Positions 1-8,705 of a stretch of DNA of 64,000 nucleotides are shown one piece after another. The position numbers and the translations under genes are program-made. Each line of letters begins with the position of its first letter. Within the stretch, counting starts at the first letter, position 1. Origin of the DNA: Vallitaleaceae bacterium. Its GTDB lineage: Bacteria; Bacillota; Clostridia; Lachnospirales; Vallitaleaceae. The notes beneath the pieces are model-generated. The model worked only from the letters and a program-made list of their open reading frames with translations. It ran no database searches and was not told the origin of the DNA. Where the stretch lies: NCBI GenBank assembly GCA_028277605.1, contig JANQFZ010000049.1, positions 1 to 64,000 on the forward strand. Reading direction: 5' to 3'.

Positions 1-468
1 AAATAATTTAGATTTATTATCTAAATAACAAATAATATAATATAATTATAGGTTTTTCATTGCTAATTATCATATAATGACTTTATCTGATATTATGCAT
101 ACACCTGTTTTTACTTTTTTTTAAAAGAATATGAAACATAAGGAATATAGCTTGTACTAGTAACATATATATTATTAATGGTCTATTTATGTAGTACCAA
201 TCGTATTACAAATTGTGCTATAAAAAACAGCTTAAAGTGTTATAATTATGCAAACTATTTATGACTGTTTTTTTAATTGTATGAAGAATACACGGGGTGT
301 GATCCTATTCTTATATCAAAGCACTTCTTAAAAAACTTATAGCATTTAATCTAAAATCCTTCCTAATAGGTTTTTATTAACCTATATACCTAATAAAAAC
401 GAGGATATGGATACAATCAAGGCTTACTTGGCTTAACTTAAGAATAAAGAAGGGAGAGATCAAAAAAA
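1..468. other. Non-coding AT-rich stretch before the first gene
   Basis: I see no convincing gene here. The stretch is very AT-rich with stops in all frames. A 10-base inverted repeat (GTTTTTATTA at 370-379 and its complement at 391-400) overlaps a second possible hairpin (ATAGGTT/AACCTAT). This may be a transcription terminator or leader structure ahead of the next gene. An AGGGAG ribosome binding site sits at 451-456. No promoter is clear enough to name. Confidence 0.5.
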
Positions 469-1302
469 GTGAATATTAAGACTTATTATAAGGCCAAAGC
501 CTTGGAGGAAGCGTATAAGTTATTAACAGAAACAAAGAATGCGTCTATTGTTGCTGGTGGTGCATGGTTAAAAAGATTGCCATCAGATATGGATATGGTA
601 ATAGATTTATCCTTGTTAGAATTAGATGAAATAATAGAGACGAAGGATGCCTTTTTAGTGGGATGCATGACAACTCTTAAACAGCTTGAAGAGAACGTAT
701 CCATTCAAAACTATTATGATGGTATTCTTTCAAAAAGTATAGGACATATCAAAGGTATACCCATACGAAATATAGCAACTATTGGTGGAACTGTTGCTGG
801 CAGGTTTGGTTTTTCTAACATATTAACCCCTTTATTGGTTTTAGATACCGATTTGATCTTTTATCACAAAGGACAGATACCACTACATGACTATCTAAAA
901 TCTGATAAAAAGGATAAAGATATTCTCATTAATTTACTAATTCATAAAAAAGCTGGCAAGGCGTACTTTGAAACGATGAAAAAGAGTAAAACAGATTTTC
1001 CAACACTTAACGTAGCTATTTCTCAAACAGATAGAAGAATTAAAATAGCGGTTGGAGCAAGACCTAGTAAAGCTAAGTTGGCAGATAGTGCTATGATTTA
1101 TCTAGAAAGACAAAGCTTCATGACTGAAACTGTTATACGTAAAGCGGCTAATATAGCCTCTCAAGAAATGAACTTTGGTTCTAATAGGACGGGGTCAAAA
1201 ACGTATAGAACAGAGTTATGCAAGGTGCTTGTACAACGAGGGTTGAAGGAAATCAGCAATTCTTTAGGGGCATTAAGGAGAGATTATTATAGTAGTCATT
1301 AA
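469..1302 (+). CDS. Molybdenum hydroxylase FAD-binding subunit (xanthine/CO dehydrogenase medium-subunit family), first of a pair
   Basis: The 277-residue protein resembles the FAD-binding medium subunit of xanthine dehydrogenase/CO dehydrogenase enzymes, which passes electrons between the Fe-S centres and FAD. Residues 29-33 (AGGAW) and 101-112 (NIATIGGTVAGR) match the two FAD-phosphate loops of the family. Residues from about 175 onward look like the C-terminal CO_deh_flav_C domain. The start is GTG with AGGGAG 12 bases upstream. A second FAD-subunit gene follows 29 bases later, so the two are probably co-transcribed. No Mo-binding large subunit or 2Fe-2S small subunit lies in the window, and 468 non-coding bases precede it, so the partner is either distant or absent. 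The substrate cannot be told. Confidence 0.8.
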   Translation: MNIKTYYKAKALEEAYKLLTETKNASIVAGGAWLKRLPSDMDMVIDLSLLELDEIIETKDAFLVGCMTTLKQLEENVSIQNYYDGILSKSIGHIKGIPIRNIATIGGTVAGRFGFSNILTPLLVLDTDLIFYHKGQIPLHDYLKSDKKDKDILINLLIHKKAGKAYFETMKKSKTDFPTLNVAISQTDRRIKIAVGARPSKAKLADSAMIYLERQSFMTETVIRKAANIASQEMNFGSNRTGSKTYRTELCKVLVQRGLKEISNSLGALRRDYYSSH

Positions 1303-1331
1303 AAATAGATATAGAAAGAGGGAATGGATTT

Positions 1332-2105
1332 ATGGCAGATGGAATTATACCACGATTTTACGAGGAAGCTGTAAGCTTATTAGATAATAAAGAATTAACG
1401 ATTATTACAGACCAAGCAGATTTAATGATTAAAAACCCACTAAATATTATTAAAAGAAAGAAAAATGCTGTACATATAGGGGCTACTGCTACTTTAGAAG
1501 CTGTTAAGACTTGTCCCCATGTTCCTGAGATATTGAGAAAAGCTATAGCATCTTTGGGTTCTCCTAAAGTAAGACATACGAGGACAATAGGTGACAGCAT
1601 ATGTTATGCTTCACCAGCTGGAGAGACTTTGCCACCCCTTTATCTCTTAGAAGCTGAGGTTGTTTGTCAGAAAGTTGATAACGAAAGAAGGATGCCCATA
1701 GAGGCATTTATTAAAGGACCGGGAGAAACCGTTTTAGAAGAAAATGAGAGTTTAAGAGAGATTATCATTAAAAAGCAAGCATTAACAACTTTTTATTATA
1801 AAAAAGTTGGTGGAAGAAAAGCTGATGTATCTAAAATTTCATTTACAGGAGCAGCCTTAGTAAAAAATCAAAAGATAAAAGACATTAGAGTAGTTTTTGG
1901 TGGTGTAGCACCATGTGTTATAAAAAAACCAGAGATTGAAAAGCAGCTGATTGGATTATCACGATATGAAATTAAATTTAAAAGGGAATGGATAAAACAT
2001 CTTTATGAGTCGTATATTAAACCATTGGATAATCAAGAATCGAGTATTGAATATAAGAAGGATCGTTCATTAAAGTTATTAGATGATTTTATACTAAATC
2101 TATAA
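1332..2105 (+). CDS. Second FAD-binding subunit-like protein of a molybdenum hydroxylase
   Basis: The 257-residue protein belongs to the same family as the preceding gene. The second FAD loop is seen around residues 77-105 as RHTRTIGDSICYASPAGET, close to the usual pattern in which the conserved TIGG and SPAGDTLP motifs contact FAD. The first loop, normally AGGTDL, is degenerate here (ITDQADL), so FAD binding may be weakened or shared. The C-terminal flavoprotein domain spans about residues 150-250. The start is ATG with a weak GAGGGAA-type site upstream. The gene probably forms a heteromer with the product of the upstream gene. The pair may be a divided or duplicated electron-transfer subunit. 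Confidence 0.72.
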   Translation: MADGIIPRFYEEAVSLLDNKELTIITDQADLMIKNPLNIIKRKKNAVHIGATATLEAVKTCPHVPEILRKAIASLGSPKVRHTRTIGDSICYASPAGETLPPLYLLEAEVVCQKVDNERRMPIEAFIKGPGETVLEENESLREIIIKKQALTTFYYKKVGGRKADVSKISFTGAALVKNQKIKDIRVVFGGVAPCVIKKPEIEKQLIGLSRYEIKFKREWIKHLYESYIKPLDNQESSIEYKKDRSLKLLDDFILNL

Positions 2106-2196
2106 AAAATACCGATATACTATTTAGTTAAGACATGTGTAACCCATTTACTATTAGTAAATAAAGACAGTGAAAATCTAATATTTAGCTTATCCC

Positions 2197-2238
2197 AATG
2201 ATGTTGATGCAGCTATTGTTTCTGCTATCAACATCATT
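2197..2238 (+). terminator. Strong hairpin after the FAD-subunit pair
   Basis: Perfect 12-base arms (AATGATGTTGAT and its complement at 2227-2238) with an extra GCAG/CTGC pairing inside the loop. No T run follows, so termination efficiency is uncertain. It lies between the FAD genes and the next promoter. Confidence 0.55.
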
Positions 2239-2259
2239 ATTAATAACTGAAATCATCAT

Positions 2260-2316
2260 TTGACTTTTGTTAATAAAATAATATTATTTTTTATAGACAT
2301 GTGATATAATGTCTAT
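2260..2316 (+). promoter_or_regulatory. Promoter region of the yitT-like gene with a palindrome
   Basis: A -35 TTGACT (2260-2265) and -10 TATTAT (2282-2287) are spaced by 16 bases. Just downstream, an 8-base inverted repeat ATAGACAT (2293-2300) / ATGTCTAT (2309-2316) encloses a second -10-like TATAAT at 2305-2310. This is a plausible operator over the transcription start. The cognate regulator is unknown. Confidence 0.45.
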
Positions 2317-2357
2317 TGGTAAATAAACATCATGTAACTAAAAAGGGGATAAGCATA

Positions 2358-3188
2358 ATGAAAAATAATATAAAACGAATAGTAATTATATTCATTGGTC
2401 AGTTCATTGCGGCAACAGCATTTACTCAAATATTAATACCTAACCAGCTGGTAGCTGTAGGTATTGGAGGGATGGCAACCGTTATTCATAATTTAGCGGG
2501 ATTTAATATACAGTTGATATTACTGTTACTAAGCTTACCCATTATTTTATGGGCATTTTTTAAGTATGAAAAAAAACAAGTTTTGTATGTAGTTTTCTGC
2601 TTTGGTCTGTTTACACTTTACACAGGATTTACTGGACAGATTATGCCTGAGTTTAATACCGACCCCATTATAGCAGCTATTACAGGTGGCTTATTGTTTG
2701 GTATTGGTAGTGGTATTGTTCTTAAAGAAAAGGTTTCTAATAGTCCTGAAGCAATTGTTGGTTTATATTTAAAGGAAACAAGAGATATAAAGTTAGGTCA
2801 TTTTTTTTTGGTTCTAAATACAGTTGTTATATTTTCATCTATTCTTTATGCTGATTTCACAATGATTATTTATTCTTTGATCAGTACTTATGTTGCTAGT
2901 AAAGTGACAGATTATGTAGTTGTGGGAACACAGCGAAATTATGTTGTTGATATAATGTCAGATAGTTATTTGGATATAACTGATTTTATTCAGAAAAAAC
3001 TAAAACGTGGCGTTACCTTTACCCAGAGCTTAGATACTAGTGATGTTAGAAAAAAAATGATGATAAAAACAGTCGTAACAAATACTGAGCTTGTAGATCT
3101 AAAGAATTACATTAAAAGCTTAGATGATGATAGTTTTGTTTATGTTACAGAGTCGGTAGGTATTATTGGTGGTGGATTTTCAAGTTAG
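2358..3188 (+). CDS. YitT family integral membrane protein (DUF161/DUF2179)
   Basis: The 276-residue protein has five to six hydrophobic segments over the first 190 residues, followed by a cytoplasmic DUF2179 domain (about 195-276) with the family ending VGIIGGGF. YitT proteins are widespread Firmicutes membrane proteins of uncertain transport function. I chose the ATG at 2358 because AAGGGGAT stands directly upstream. An in-frame start at 2316 lacks a good site and would overlap the operator palindrome. The Nudix gene follows 25 bases after the stop, so the two are probably one transcript. Confidence 0.85.
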   Translation: MKNNIKRIVIIFIGQFIAATAFTQILIPNQLVAVGIGGMATVIHNLAGFNIQLILLLLSLPIILWAFFKYEKKQVLYVVFCFGLFTLYTGFTGQIMPEFNTDPIIAAITGGLLFGIGSGIVLKEKVSNSPEAIVGLYLKETRDIKLGHFFLVLNTVVIFSSILYADFTMIIYSLISTYVASKVTDYVVVGTQRNYVVDIMSDSYLDITDFIQKKLKRGVTFTQSLDTSDVRKKMMIKTVVTNTELVDLKNYIKSLDDDSFVYVTESVGIIGGGFSS

Positions 3189-3213
3189 ACATATTCCACA
3201 TAGGAGGTATAGC

Positions 3214-3684
3214 ATGTTTATAAGAAAATCAGCCAGAGCACTATTAATCAATAGTGAAAATAAAATATTGTTGTTTAAATTTAGATTTCCTCAAATTCAC
3301 GAGAAGGTTTTATGGGTAACTCCTGGTGGTGGGGTTGAAGAAGGTGGAAATTTTGAACAAGCATTAAAAAGAGAATTATTTGAAGAAACAGGCTTAATAT
3401 TCAATTCGATAGGGCCTTGGGTATGGACAAAAGAAGTAGTCTTTAATGGTAAAAAAGGAGATTTTGTTAGTTACGAAAGGTATTATCTTATTAAATCAGA
3501 CAATACAGATATTTCTGTTGAAAACATGACACTTGATGACGTAAGAACTCTAAATGGCTATAAATGGTGGAGTATAGATGAATTATTATCATCAAGTGAA
3601 GAGTTCTTCACACCACAAATTGGAAATCTTCTTTTAGAAGTTATTACAGGTAATATACCCAATAGACCAATAAATATTAATTAA
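3214..3684 (+). CDS. Nudix hydrolase family protein
   Basis: The 156-residue protein has the Nudix fold. The Nudix box runs from G39 to L61 and ends in RELFEETGL, which keeps the REuxEE metal-binding core. The first conserved Glu of the motif is replaced by Gly (GG at 44-45), a mild departure. Such enzymes hydrolyse nucleoside diphosphates linked to another moiety. The substrate is not predictable. The start is ATG with TAGGAGGT upstream. It sits just after the yitT-like gene in the same direction. Confidence 0.85.
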   Translation: MFIRKSARALLINSENKILLFKFRFPQIHEKVLWVTPGGGVEEGGNFEQALKRELFEETGLIFNSIGPWVWTKEVVFNGKKGDFVSYERYYLIKSDNTDISVENMTLDDVRTLNGYKWWSIDELLSSSEEFFTPQIGNLLLEVITGNIPNRPININ

Positions 3685-3840
3685 GTAAAAATACGACATA
3701 ATGGAACCTTAATATTTACGTTTCATTATAAAACTGGGTTAACGTTGATTGTTTCTTTTGCTGTCTTCGTTATTATAGCATACTAGTTTTGTAATTAGTT
3801 TTTCATGATACTAGCAATTAAATATTGCGTAGTATATGAG

Positions 3841-4762
3841 TTAATAGCTGATTTCATAAATTTTATATGTGTTATCTGTACTTGATTTTGTAATTAATTT
3901 ATCTATAGACATATCCACATACTCTTCTTCTGGTGGGATATCTAGTTCTATAAGGTAATTGTTAGATATGTCAAGTAATACTAATTGTTTTTTTTCATTG
4001 TAGAAAGGAATCAAAGTAATGTCTCTATACCAATATCCATAATTAATTGGAAGTGAAACTAAACAATTATCCAGTTTTATATACTCTTTGTTTCTAAGAT
4101 TTATGAGTCCTAAAGCATAACCATCATACCATCCTTCTTCTGCTAATAGATTGCTGTTTATCCATTGGAAACTGGTATCATGATAATAGTATTAGGTAGT
4201 TTAGTTAACATCTGATTTTCTGAGTTATATAGTATATCTCCATAAGTCCATTCATATCCTTGCAAAGTAAAAATAAGCAAGTTATTATCTAAAGAGAATC
4301 TAGGATCTCTTGGCATTGAACCATTTAGTGTATCATCTGGATCCATAAAACATTTCATTATTAACTTTGGATGTTTTAGCTGAATATCTGATACAATTAA
4401 ATGACTACTATCACTAATAAAAGCTATATATTGATGAAATCGTGGGATGTAATATCAATAGATTGTGTTATAGAGTAATCATCTATAATTTCCAATAAAT
4501 GGTTAGAATGTGAAATATCTATCTGTTGTGAAAATGATGAATCTCCTTCATCCTGTTTTTCTTGATTATAAAACAGTGGAACATTACTCTGATTATCAAT
4601 TAGGGATTGTTCTGTATTATCTTCTGTTTGGCTTTCCGTAATGTATGATTGCTTTTGAAGTTTGGATGCTGTGTTAGTAGGAACGTTATTCATATCCGTA
4701 CATCCAATCAACAACCCACTTAAAATACATATGATAGAGAATAAGTACAGTTTTTCACTCAT
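3841..4762 (-). pseudogene. Lipoprotein with beta-propeller-like C-terminal part, broken by two frameshifts
   Basis: Reading leftward from ATG 4762 (AAGGAG upstream) gives a lipoprotein signal peptide with lipobox LLIGC (Cys21), then a Ser/Thr/Gln-rich linker. The frame stops at 4424. The continuation lies in another frame (about 4440 to 4158; contains DPRFSLDNNLLIFTLQGYEW) and then in the third frame (about 4180 to 3841; contains GWYDGYALGLINLRNKEYI). Rejoined, the protein would be about 307 residues and looks like a WD40/TolB-like propeller lipoprotein. Each break is explained by loss of one base next to a CC/CCC run. It lies downstream of the two-component system on the same strand. It is either a true decayed gene or contains two sequencing errors. 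Confidence 0.7.
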
Positions 4763-4879
4763 CTTAAGCACTCCTTATCTATAATAATAGATTCAATTAT
4801 AACATTGAAATATATTATATGTGTTACATAAGTATTAAAATTGCCTCTGTTAATTTTTAGAGTTGTTATACTCATATTA

Positions 4880-4904
4880 AGAGGGACACGTGATGTGTCC
4901 CTTA
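4880..4904 (-). terminator. Hairpin after the response regulator gene
   Basis: An 8-base perfect stem AGGGACAC/GTGTCCCT with a 5-base loop lies just downstream of the response regulator stop and before the broken lipoprotein gene. Only a short T-rich tail is present, so it may be a partial terminator within a longer transcript. Confidence 0.5.
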
Positions 4905-4957
4905 TTAATGCGTAGTACATGAAAAGTTGAATTTTAAAAATAATGAGTAATATAATT

Positions 4958-5740
4958 TTATTGATCAGAATGTGTTTTTGTGCTATTGGTATGTGAACCA
5001 AATATATTGATAAATTCGCTTGGAGAATAACCTAAGTATTTTTTAAAAACTCTTATAAAATGCTTGTAATCATAGAAGCCAACCGTCTTTGCAATGGAAT
5101 ATATTTTAATATCTGTAGTAAGCATTAACTTGGTTGCGTTTTTTACTCTGACCCTATTTAAATAATCAACGAAGGTATGACCTGTATAGCTTTTAAATTG
5201 CTTAGCTATAAAAGTGGAGCCCATCCCTGTTAAATTCTTAAGATCTTGTAAGGTAATTTTATGCCTATAGTTTTCGCGAATATATTCTAATATTTTTTTC
5301 ATATGACTATTGGCTTTGGAGCTACTCAATGGTTGAAGATCAATAGTAGGTATAGGTATTTTTTTTGACTTAGACTTCTTTTTTTTAATTATTTTCTTCA
5401 GAGATTCGGATAATTGTTTTGGGTCAAGTGGTTTGAGTAAGTAATCAACAACTTCTAAATTGATGGCTTTTTTTGCGTAATTGAATTCATCAAACACAGA
5501 GAGGATGATTGAACGATAGGCATACTCTTGTGTATCCTGTAGCATTTCCAAACCATCTTTAATTGGCATACCTACATCTGTTATCACAATATCTGGATTT
5601 ATTGTTTTAATTAATTCTATGCCTTCTATTCCATTGGCAGCCTCACCCACAATGATACAATTGTGGGACTCCCAATCAAATGTATAGATTAATCCCTGCC
5701 TAATTAATGGTTCATCTTCAACGATAATGACTTTATACAT
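4958..5740 (-). CDS. Response regulator, REC plus AraC-type DNA-binding domain (YesN type)
   Basis: The 260-residue protein has an N-terminal receiver domain (residues 1-120) with acidic pocket residues EDE (8-10), phospho-acceptor D55 in TDVGMP and the LLKPLD lysine. The C-terminal AraC/XylS double helix-turn-helix (about 155-250) ends in the family pattern VGFYDYKHFIRVFKKYLGYSPSEF (split motif, residues about 222-245). It overlaps the upstream kinase gene by 8 bases, so the two are translationally coupled. Regulators of this YesMN type normally activate adjacent carbohydrate ABC transporters. The divergent transporter at 7590 is therefore the likely target. Confidence 0.92.
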   Translation of the reverse strand: MYKVIIVEDEPLIRQGLIYTFDWESHNCIIVGEAANGIEGIELIKTINPDIVITDVGMPIKDGLEMLQDTQEYAYRSIILSVFDEFNYAKKAINLEVVDYLLKPLDPKQLSESLKKIIKKKKSKSKKIPIPTIDLQPLSSSKANSHMKKILEYIRENYRHKITLQDLKNLTGMGSTFIAKQFKSYTGHTFVDYLNRVRVKNATKLMLTTDIKIYSIAKTVGFYDYKHFIRVFKKYLGYSPSEFINIFGSHTNSTKTHSDQ

Positions 5741-7436
5741 TTTCTTTTCCCTCTTCTCGAATGATGGGTAACTTCACTGTAGAAGTTAAACCATTTTCAT
5801 TATTTGACATTTCTAGTCCATACTCATTGCCATATAAATAGGTTATTCTTTTATTAATATTGTAAAGACCAAATCCAATTAAATCATTATGATACTCTAA
5901 TGAGTTAGCAGAATTGATTTTATCTAATTTTGATTGTTTAATTCCGCCTGCATTGTCCTTAATTGTTATGAATAAAGCATTATCCTTTATAGCAAATGAA
6001 AGATCTATTCTAATGCATTTCTTTTTTTTGAATCCGTATTTAATTGAGTTTTCAACTATAGGTTGAATCATCAATTTGGGGATCGTTAAGTTCGCCAGAT
6101 CATGAGATAAATTAATATTGAACTGTAGATTTTCTTTAAAACGATATTTATGTAGCTTCAAGTAGTCTAATATATAAGAACTATCTTTTTCTAATGTTAC
6201 AAAGTCTTGAGTTTTGTCAAGGTTAAATCTGAGTATACTAGATAACGTAAGAATAATATTTTGAGCTTCTTGGGTATCTGTTATAATGGTGTATTTCAAT
6301 GTTTCAAGAACATTAAAAATTAAATGTGGGTTAAATTGAGATTGTAATTGCTTTATCTCAGCCATTTTTTGTAACTCAGATAATTCTTGATTTAAGGCAA
6401 TTAAATGATTAATTCTGGTAAGCATAGAATTAAACTGATCACCAAGAAGCTTAAACTCATCATCAGATTTAATATCAACATAGCAATTTAAATTGCCATA
6501 TTCAAATTCTTTCATAGCCTTAAGCAAGTTATCAATGGGTGATGTTATCTTATCTGTAAAAGATTTTGTTATTATTTTAGATAGTAAAACAAATAATAAA
6601 ATGATTAATAAACCAAAAATAAAAAACCAAAAACTATAAATAAAGGGTGTATACAAGGTGGTAAGAGAAAATATGTTCAGATTACTATTAGGTAATTCCA
6701 CTGTTTTAATAAAAAATTCTGTGTCATTATAGGTGCAAGTATTATAAGAGGTATATTTGGGTATAAATTTACCAATGTAATCTAAAATTATATCATTCGA
6801 AGTAGCAATAACATTGTTGAACTCATCCGTAATTAATGTTAACGTAGAATATTTGTTAAAACAAATTTTCTCCAAATCTTTTTTGCTTAATACTAGGATT
6901 AAGTAACCGATATTTCCTTTATCCGTTGTTATCTTTCTTCCATACAAATAAATATAATTATATTGACCTTTAGATTTAACGTTTTCGACTTCCCTTATTA
7001 GTTGATTATCTTTTAAATCTATTCTTTTAAGTAGCCGCTCAATATTATGATGACTTTGAAAATCGGATTCATCATCACCTATGTAATACGCAATGGTTCC
7101 ATCCCCTTTTATAAGAAACAGGGTACTAGAAATAGTTTGCTGACTATTAAAATTGATGTAGAGTTCATCCAAATAAGGTGTTTCAATAGTTGAATCAATG
7201 TAATCAAGAATGACTGAATTCTTTTGAAGATAAGAGGTATACTCAATATAGTTGTTGTTGGTTTTATAAAGTAATTTTTGTATGTCCTGAACGGTATCCT
7301 TGTTAAGCTTGGTTAATACAACATAATTAAGAATTGAATTTGCCAAGACAAACAGAGTTAATAGAACAATCAAAGGTATGGTAAGGTTAAATAAAAAATA
7401 TTTTTGTATAATATTTTTGAATTTATCTTTTGCCAT
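5733..7436 (-). CDS. Sensor histidine kinase, YesM type
   Basis: The 567-residue membrane kinase has a first membrane span at about residues 17-38, a large extracellular sensing domain (cache-like, about 40-265), a second span at about 268-292, a HAMP linker, and the His_kinase domain with phospho-acceptor H371 in SQFNPHLIFN. The HATPase region has N and G boxes (VENSIKYGF, DNAGGI). It partners the overlapping response regulator. The start is ATG with ACAGGAGGTG upstream. An extended -10 (TGGTATAAT, TATAAT complement at 7455-7460) lies upstream. The ligand is unknown; by context it could be a phosphorylated or free galactoside outside the cell. Confidence 0.92.
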   Translation of the reverse strand: MAKDKFKNIIQKYFLFNLTIPLIVLLTLFVLANSILNYVVLTKLNKDTVQDIQKLLYKTNNNYIEYTSYLQKNSVILDYIDSTIETPYLDELYINFNSQQTISSTLFLIKGDGTIAYYIGDDESDFQSHHNIERLLKRIDLKDNQLIREVENVKSKGQYNYIYLYGRKITTDKGNIGYLILVLSKKDLEKICFNKYSTLTLITDEFNNVIATSNDIILDYIGKFIPKYTSYNTCTYNDTEFFIKTVELPNSNLNIFSLTTLYTPFIYSFWFFIFGLLIILLFVLLSKIITKSFTDKITSPIDNLLKAMKEFEYGNLNCYVDIKSDDEFKLLGDQFNSMLTRINHLIALNQELSELQKMAEIKQLQSQFNPHLIFNVLETLKYTIITDTQEAQNIILTLSSILRFNLDKTQDFVTLEKDSSYILDYLKLHKYRFKENLQFNINLSHDLANLTIPKLMIQPIVENSIKYGFKKKKCIRIDLSFAIKDNALFITIKDNAGGIKQSKLDKINSANSLEYHNDLIGFGLYNINKRITYLYGNEYGLEMSNNENGLTSTVKLPIIREEGKENV

Positions 7437-7454
7437 GATACACCTCCTGTAAAT

Positions 7455-7460
7455 ATTATA
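7455..7460 (-). promoter_or_regulatory. Extended -10 element for the two-component operon
   Basis: On the minus strand TGGTATAAT lies 24 to 32 bases upstream of the kinase ATG. It matches an extended -10. No good -35 is visible at 17 bases, which suits an activator-dependent or weak promoter. Confidence 0.45.
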
Positions 7461-7498
7461 CCATAAAACTAATATATATCAGTGATTATTGTTGAAAA

Positions 7499-7525
7499 CG
7501 TAAGATAGTCAACCCGTAAGTAGGA
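7499..7525 (+). promoter_or_regulatory. Direct repeats, candidate response-regulator site
   Basis: CGTAAG occurs at 7499-7504 and again at 7515-7520, each followed by a similar TAG-containing flank, in the gap between the divergent kinase and transporter genes. Tandem repeats at helical-scale spacing are typical of AraC-type response regulator sites. The assignment to this regulator is inference. Confidence 0.3.
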
Positions 7526-7589
7526 TTATGGTATTGTAACCTTTTTTACTAGTTAGTATACTGAACATATCAAAAGAAAGGAGAATAAC

Positions 7590-8606
7590 ATGAAAAAATT
7601 ACTAGCGGGATTACTAAGTATTATGATGGTAATGTTAATTTTTACAGCTTGTGGTGAGAAGAAGAATGATAAAGTGCTTACAATTTATACACCAAATTCT
7701 GAGGACTTAGTCAATGCAATTATTCCTATGTTCGAAGAAGAGACAGGTATTACGGTTGAAGTCATAGCTGCTGGAACTGGTGATTGCTTCAAGCGTATTG
7801 AATCTGAGCAAAACAATCCCATTGCTGACTTAATGTGGGGTGGATCTGCTGCTAAGCATTCATCTAACTTAGAATTATTTCAAGACTATGTTTCTGAAAA
7901 TGATAAATATGTTGTAGAGGGATATAAAAATTCTAATGGTAAATCTACCTATTATGTCTTAGATGGAACTGTTTTTATTGTCAATAATGACTTAGCTGAG
8001 GCAGCAGGAATTGAAATTAAAGGGTATCAAGACTTATTACAACCTGAGTTAAAAGGCAAAATTGCTCATAACGACGCTGCTGCTTCCAGTTCTGCTTTTG
8101 CACATTTAACCACAGCTTTACTAGCAATAGGCGGCAGTTATGAAGAGCAAGCAGGCTGGGACTATATGAAAGCTTTATTAGAAAATATTGGTGGTATTAC
8201 CACTAGTGGTTCAGGAGACACACATGCAAGTGTTGCCAATGGCGAATATATAGTTGGTTTAACATGGGAAGATCCTGTAATTACTTATATTCGAGAAGGT
8301 GTTAACGTAAGTGTCGTACTTCCAGAAGAAGGAACGACTTATAACGGGTCAGCGGTTGCTATAGTAAAAGACGCTAAAAACTTTAAAAACGCTAAATTAT
8401 TTGTTGATTTCTTATTGTCAAAAGAAGTTCAAGAATATATAGGTAAAAATTTGAATAATCGACCAGTAAGAGAAGCCGTAGCAACAGCAGATTATTTAGT
8501 ACCTTTTGAAGATATAAAATTAGTATTTGAAGATATTGGTTATGTAAGAGAAAACACGACAACTCTAAAAGAGAAATATACGGATATTATAACGACTATT
8601 AAGTAA
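7590..8606 (+). CDS. ABC transporter substrate-binding lipoprotein, AfuA/FbpA-like (candidate sugar-phosphate binding)
   Basis: The 338-residue lipoprotein has lipobox FTAC (Cys21). The mature part belongs to the iron/putrescine/phosphonate-type binding protein cluster (PF13343/PF13416 type). Features include LTIYTPNSEDLVNA at the start, ADLMWGG, and NRPVRE near the end. This cluster contains classical Fe(III)-binding FbpA and the hexose-phosphate binder AfuA, as well as phosphonate binders. The gene is first in an operon with an ATPase, a fused permease and lacA-lacB-lacG-aldolase genes, so a phosphorylated sugar is a more likely ligand than iron. No Fur box lies upstream. RBS AAAGGAGAA precedes the ATG. 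Ligand assignment is inference; the family call is strong. Confidence 0.85.
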   Translation: MKKLLAGLLSIMMVMLIFTACGEKKNDKVLTIYTPNSEDLVNAIIPMFEEETGITVEVIAAGTGDCFKRIESEQNNPIADLMWGGSAAKHSSNLELFQDYVSENDKYVVEGYKNSNGKSTYYVLDGTVFIVNNDLAEAAGIEIKGYQDLLQPELKGKIAHNDAAASSSAFAHLTTALLAIGGSYEEQAGWDYMKALLENIGGITTSGSGDTHASVANGEYIVGLTWEDPVITYIREGVNVSVVLPEEGTTYNGSAVAIVKDAKNFKNAKLFVDFLLSKEVQEYIGKNLNNRPVREAVATADYLVPFEDIKLVFEDIGYVRENTTTLKEKYTDIITTIK

Positions 8607-8705
8607 GAAATGAAACTCGTAGGTGATGATAGATGAATATCTATCATCTCTACACTACTTGATTAAATATTAAAATAGCTAGAGTTGGAAAGCTGAGGAC
8701 TAGAT

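Noticed and set aside
486-704. Minus-strand reading frame inside the first FAD-subunit gene
   Set aside because: It is antisense to a clear family member, has no ribosome binding site and no recognisable protein.
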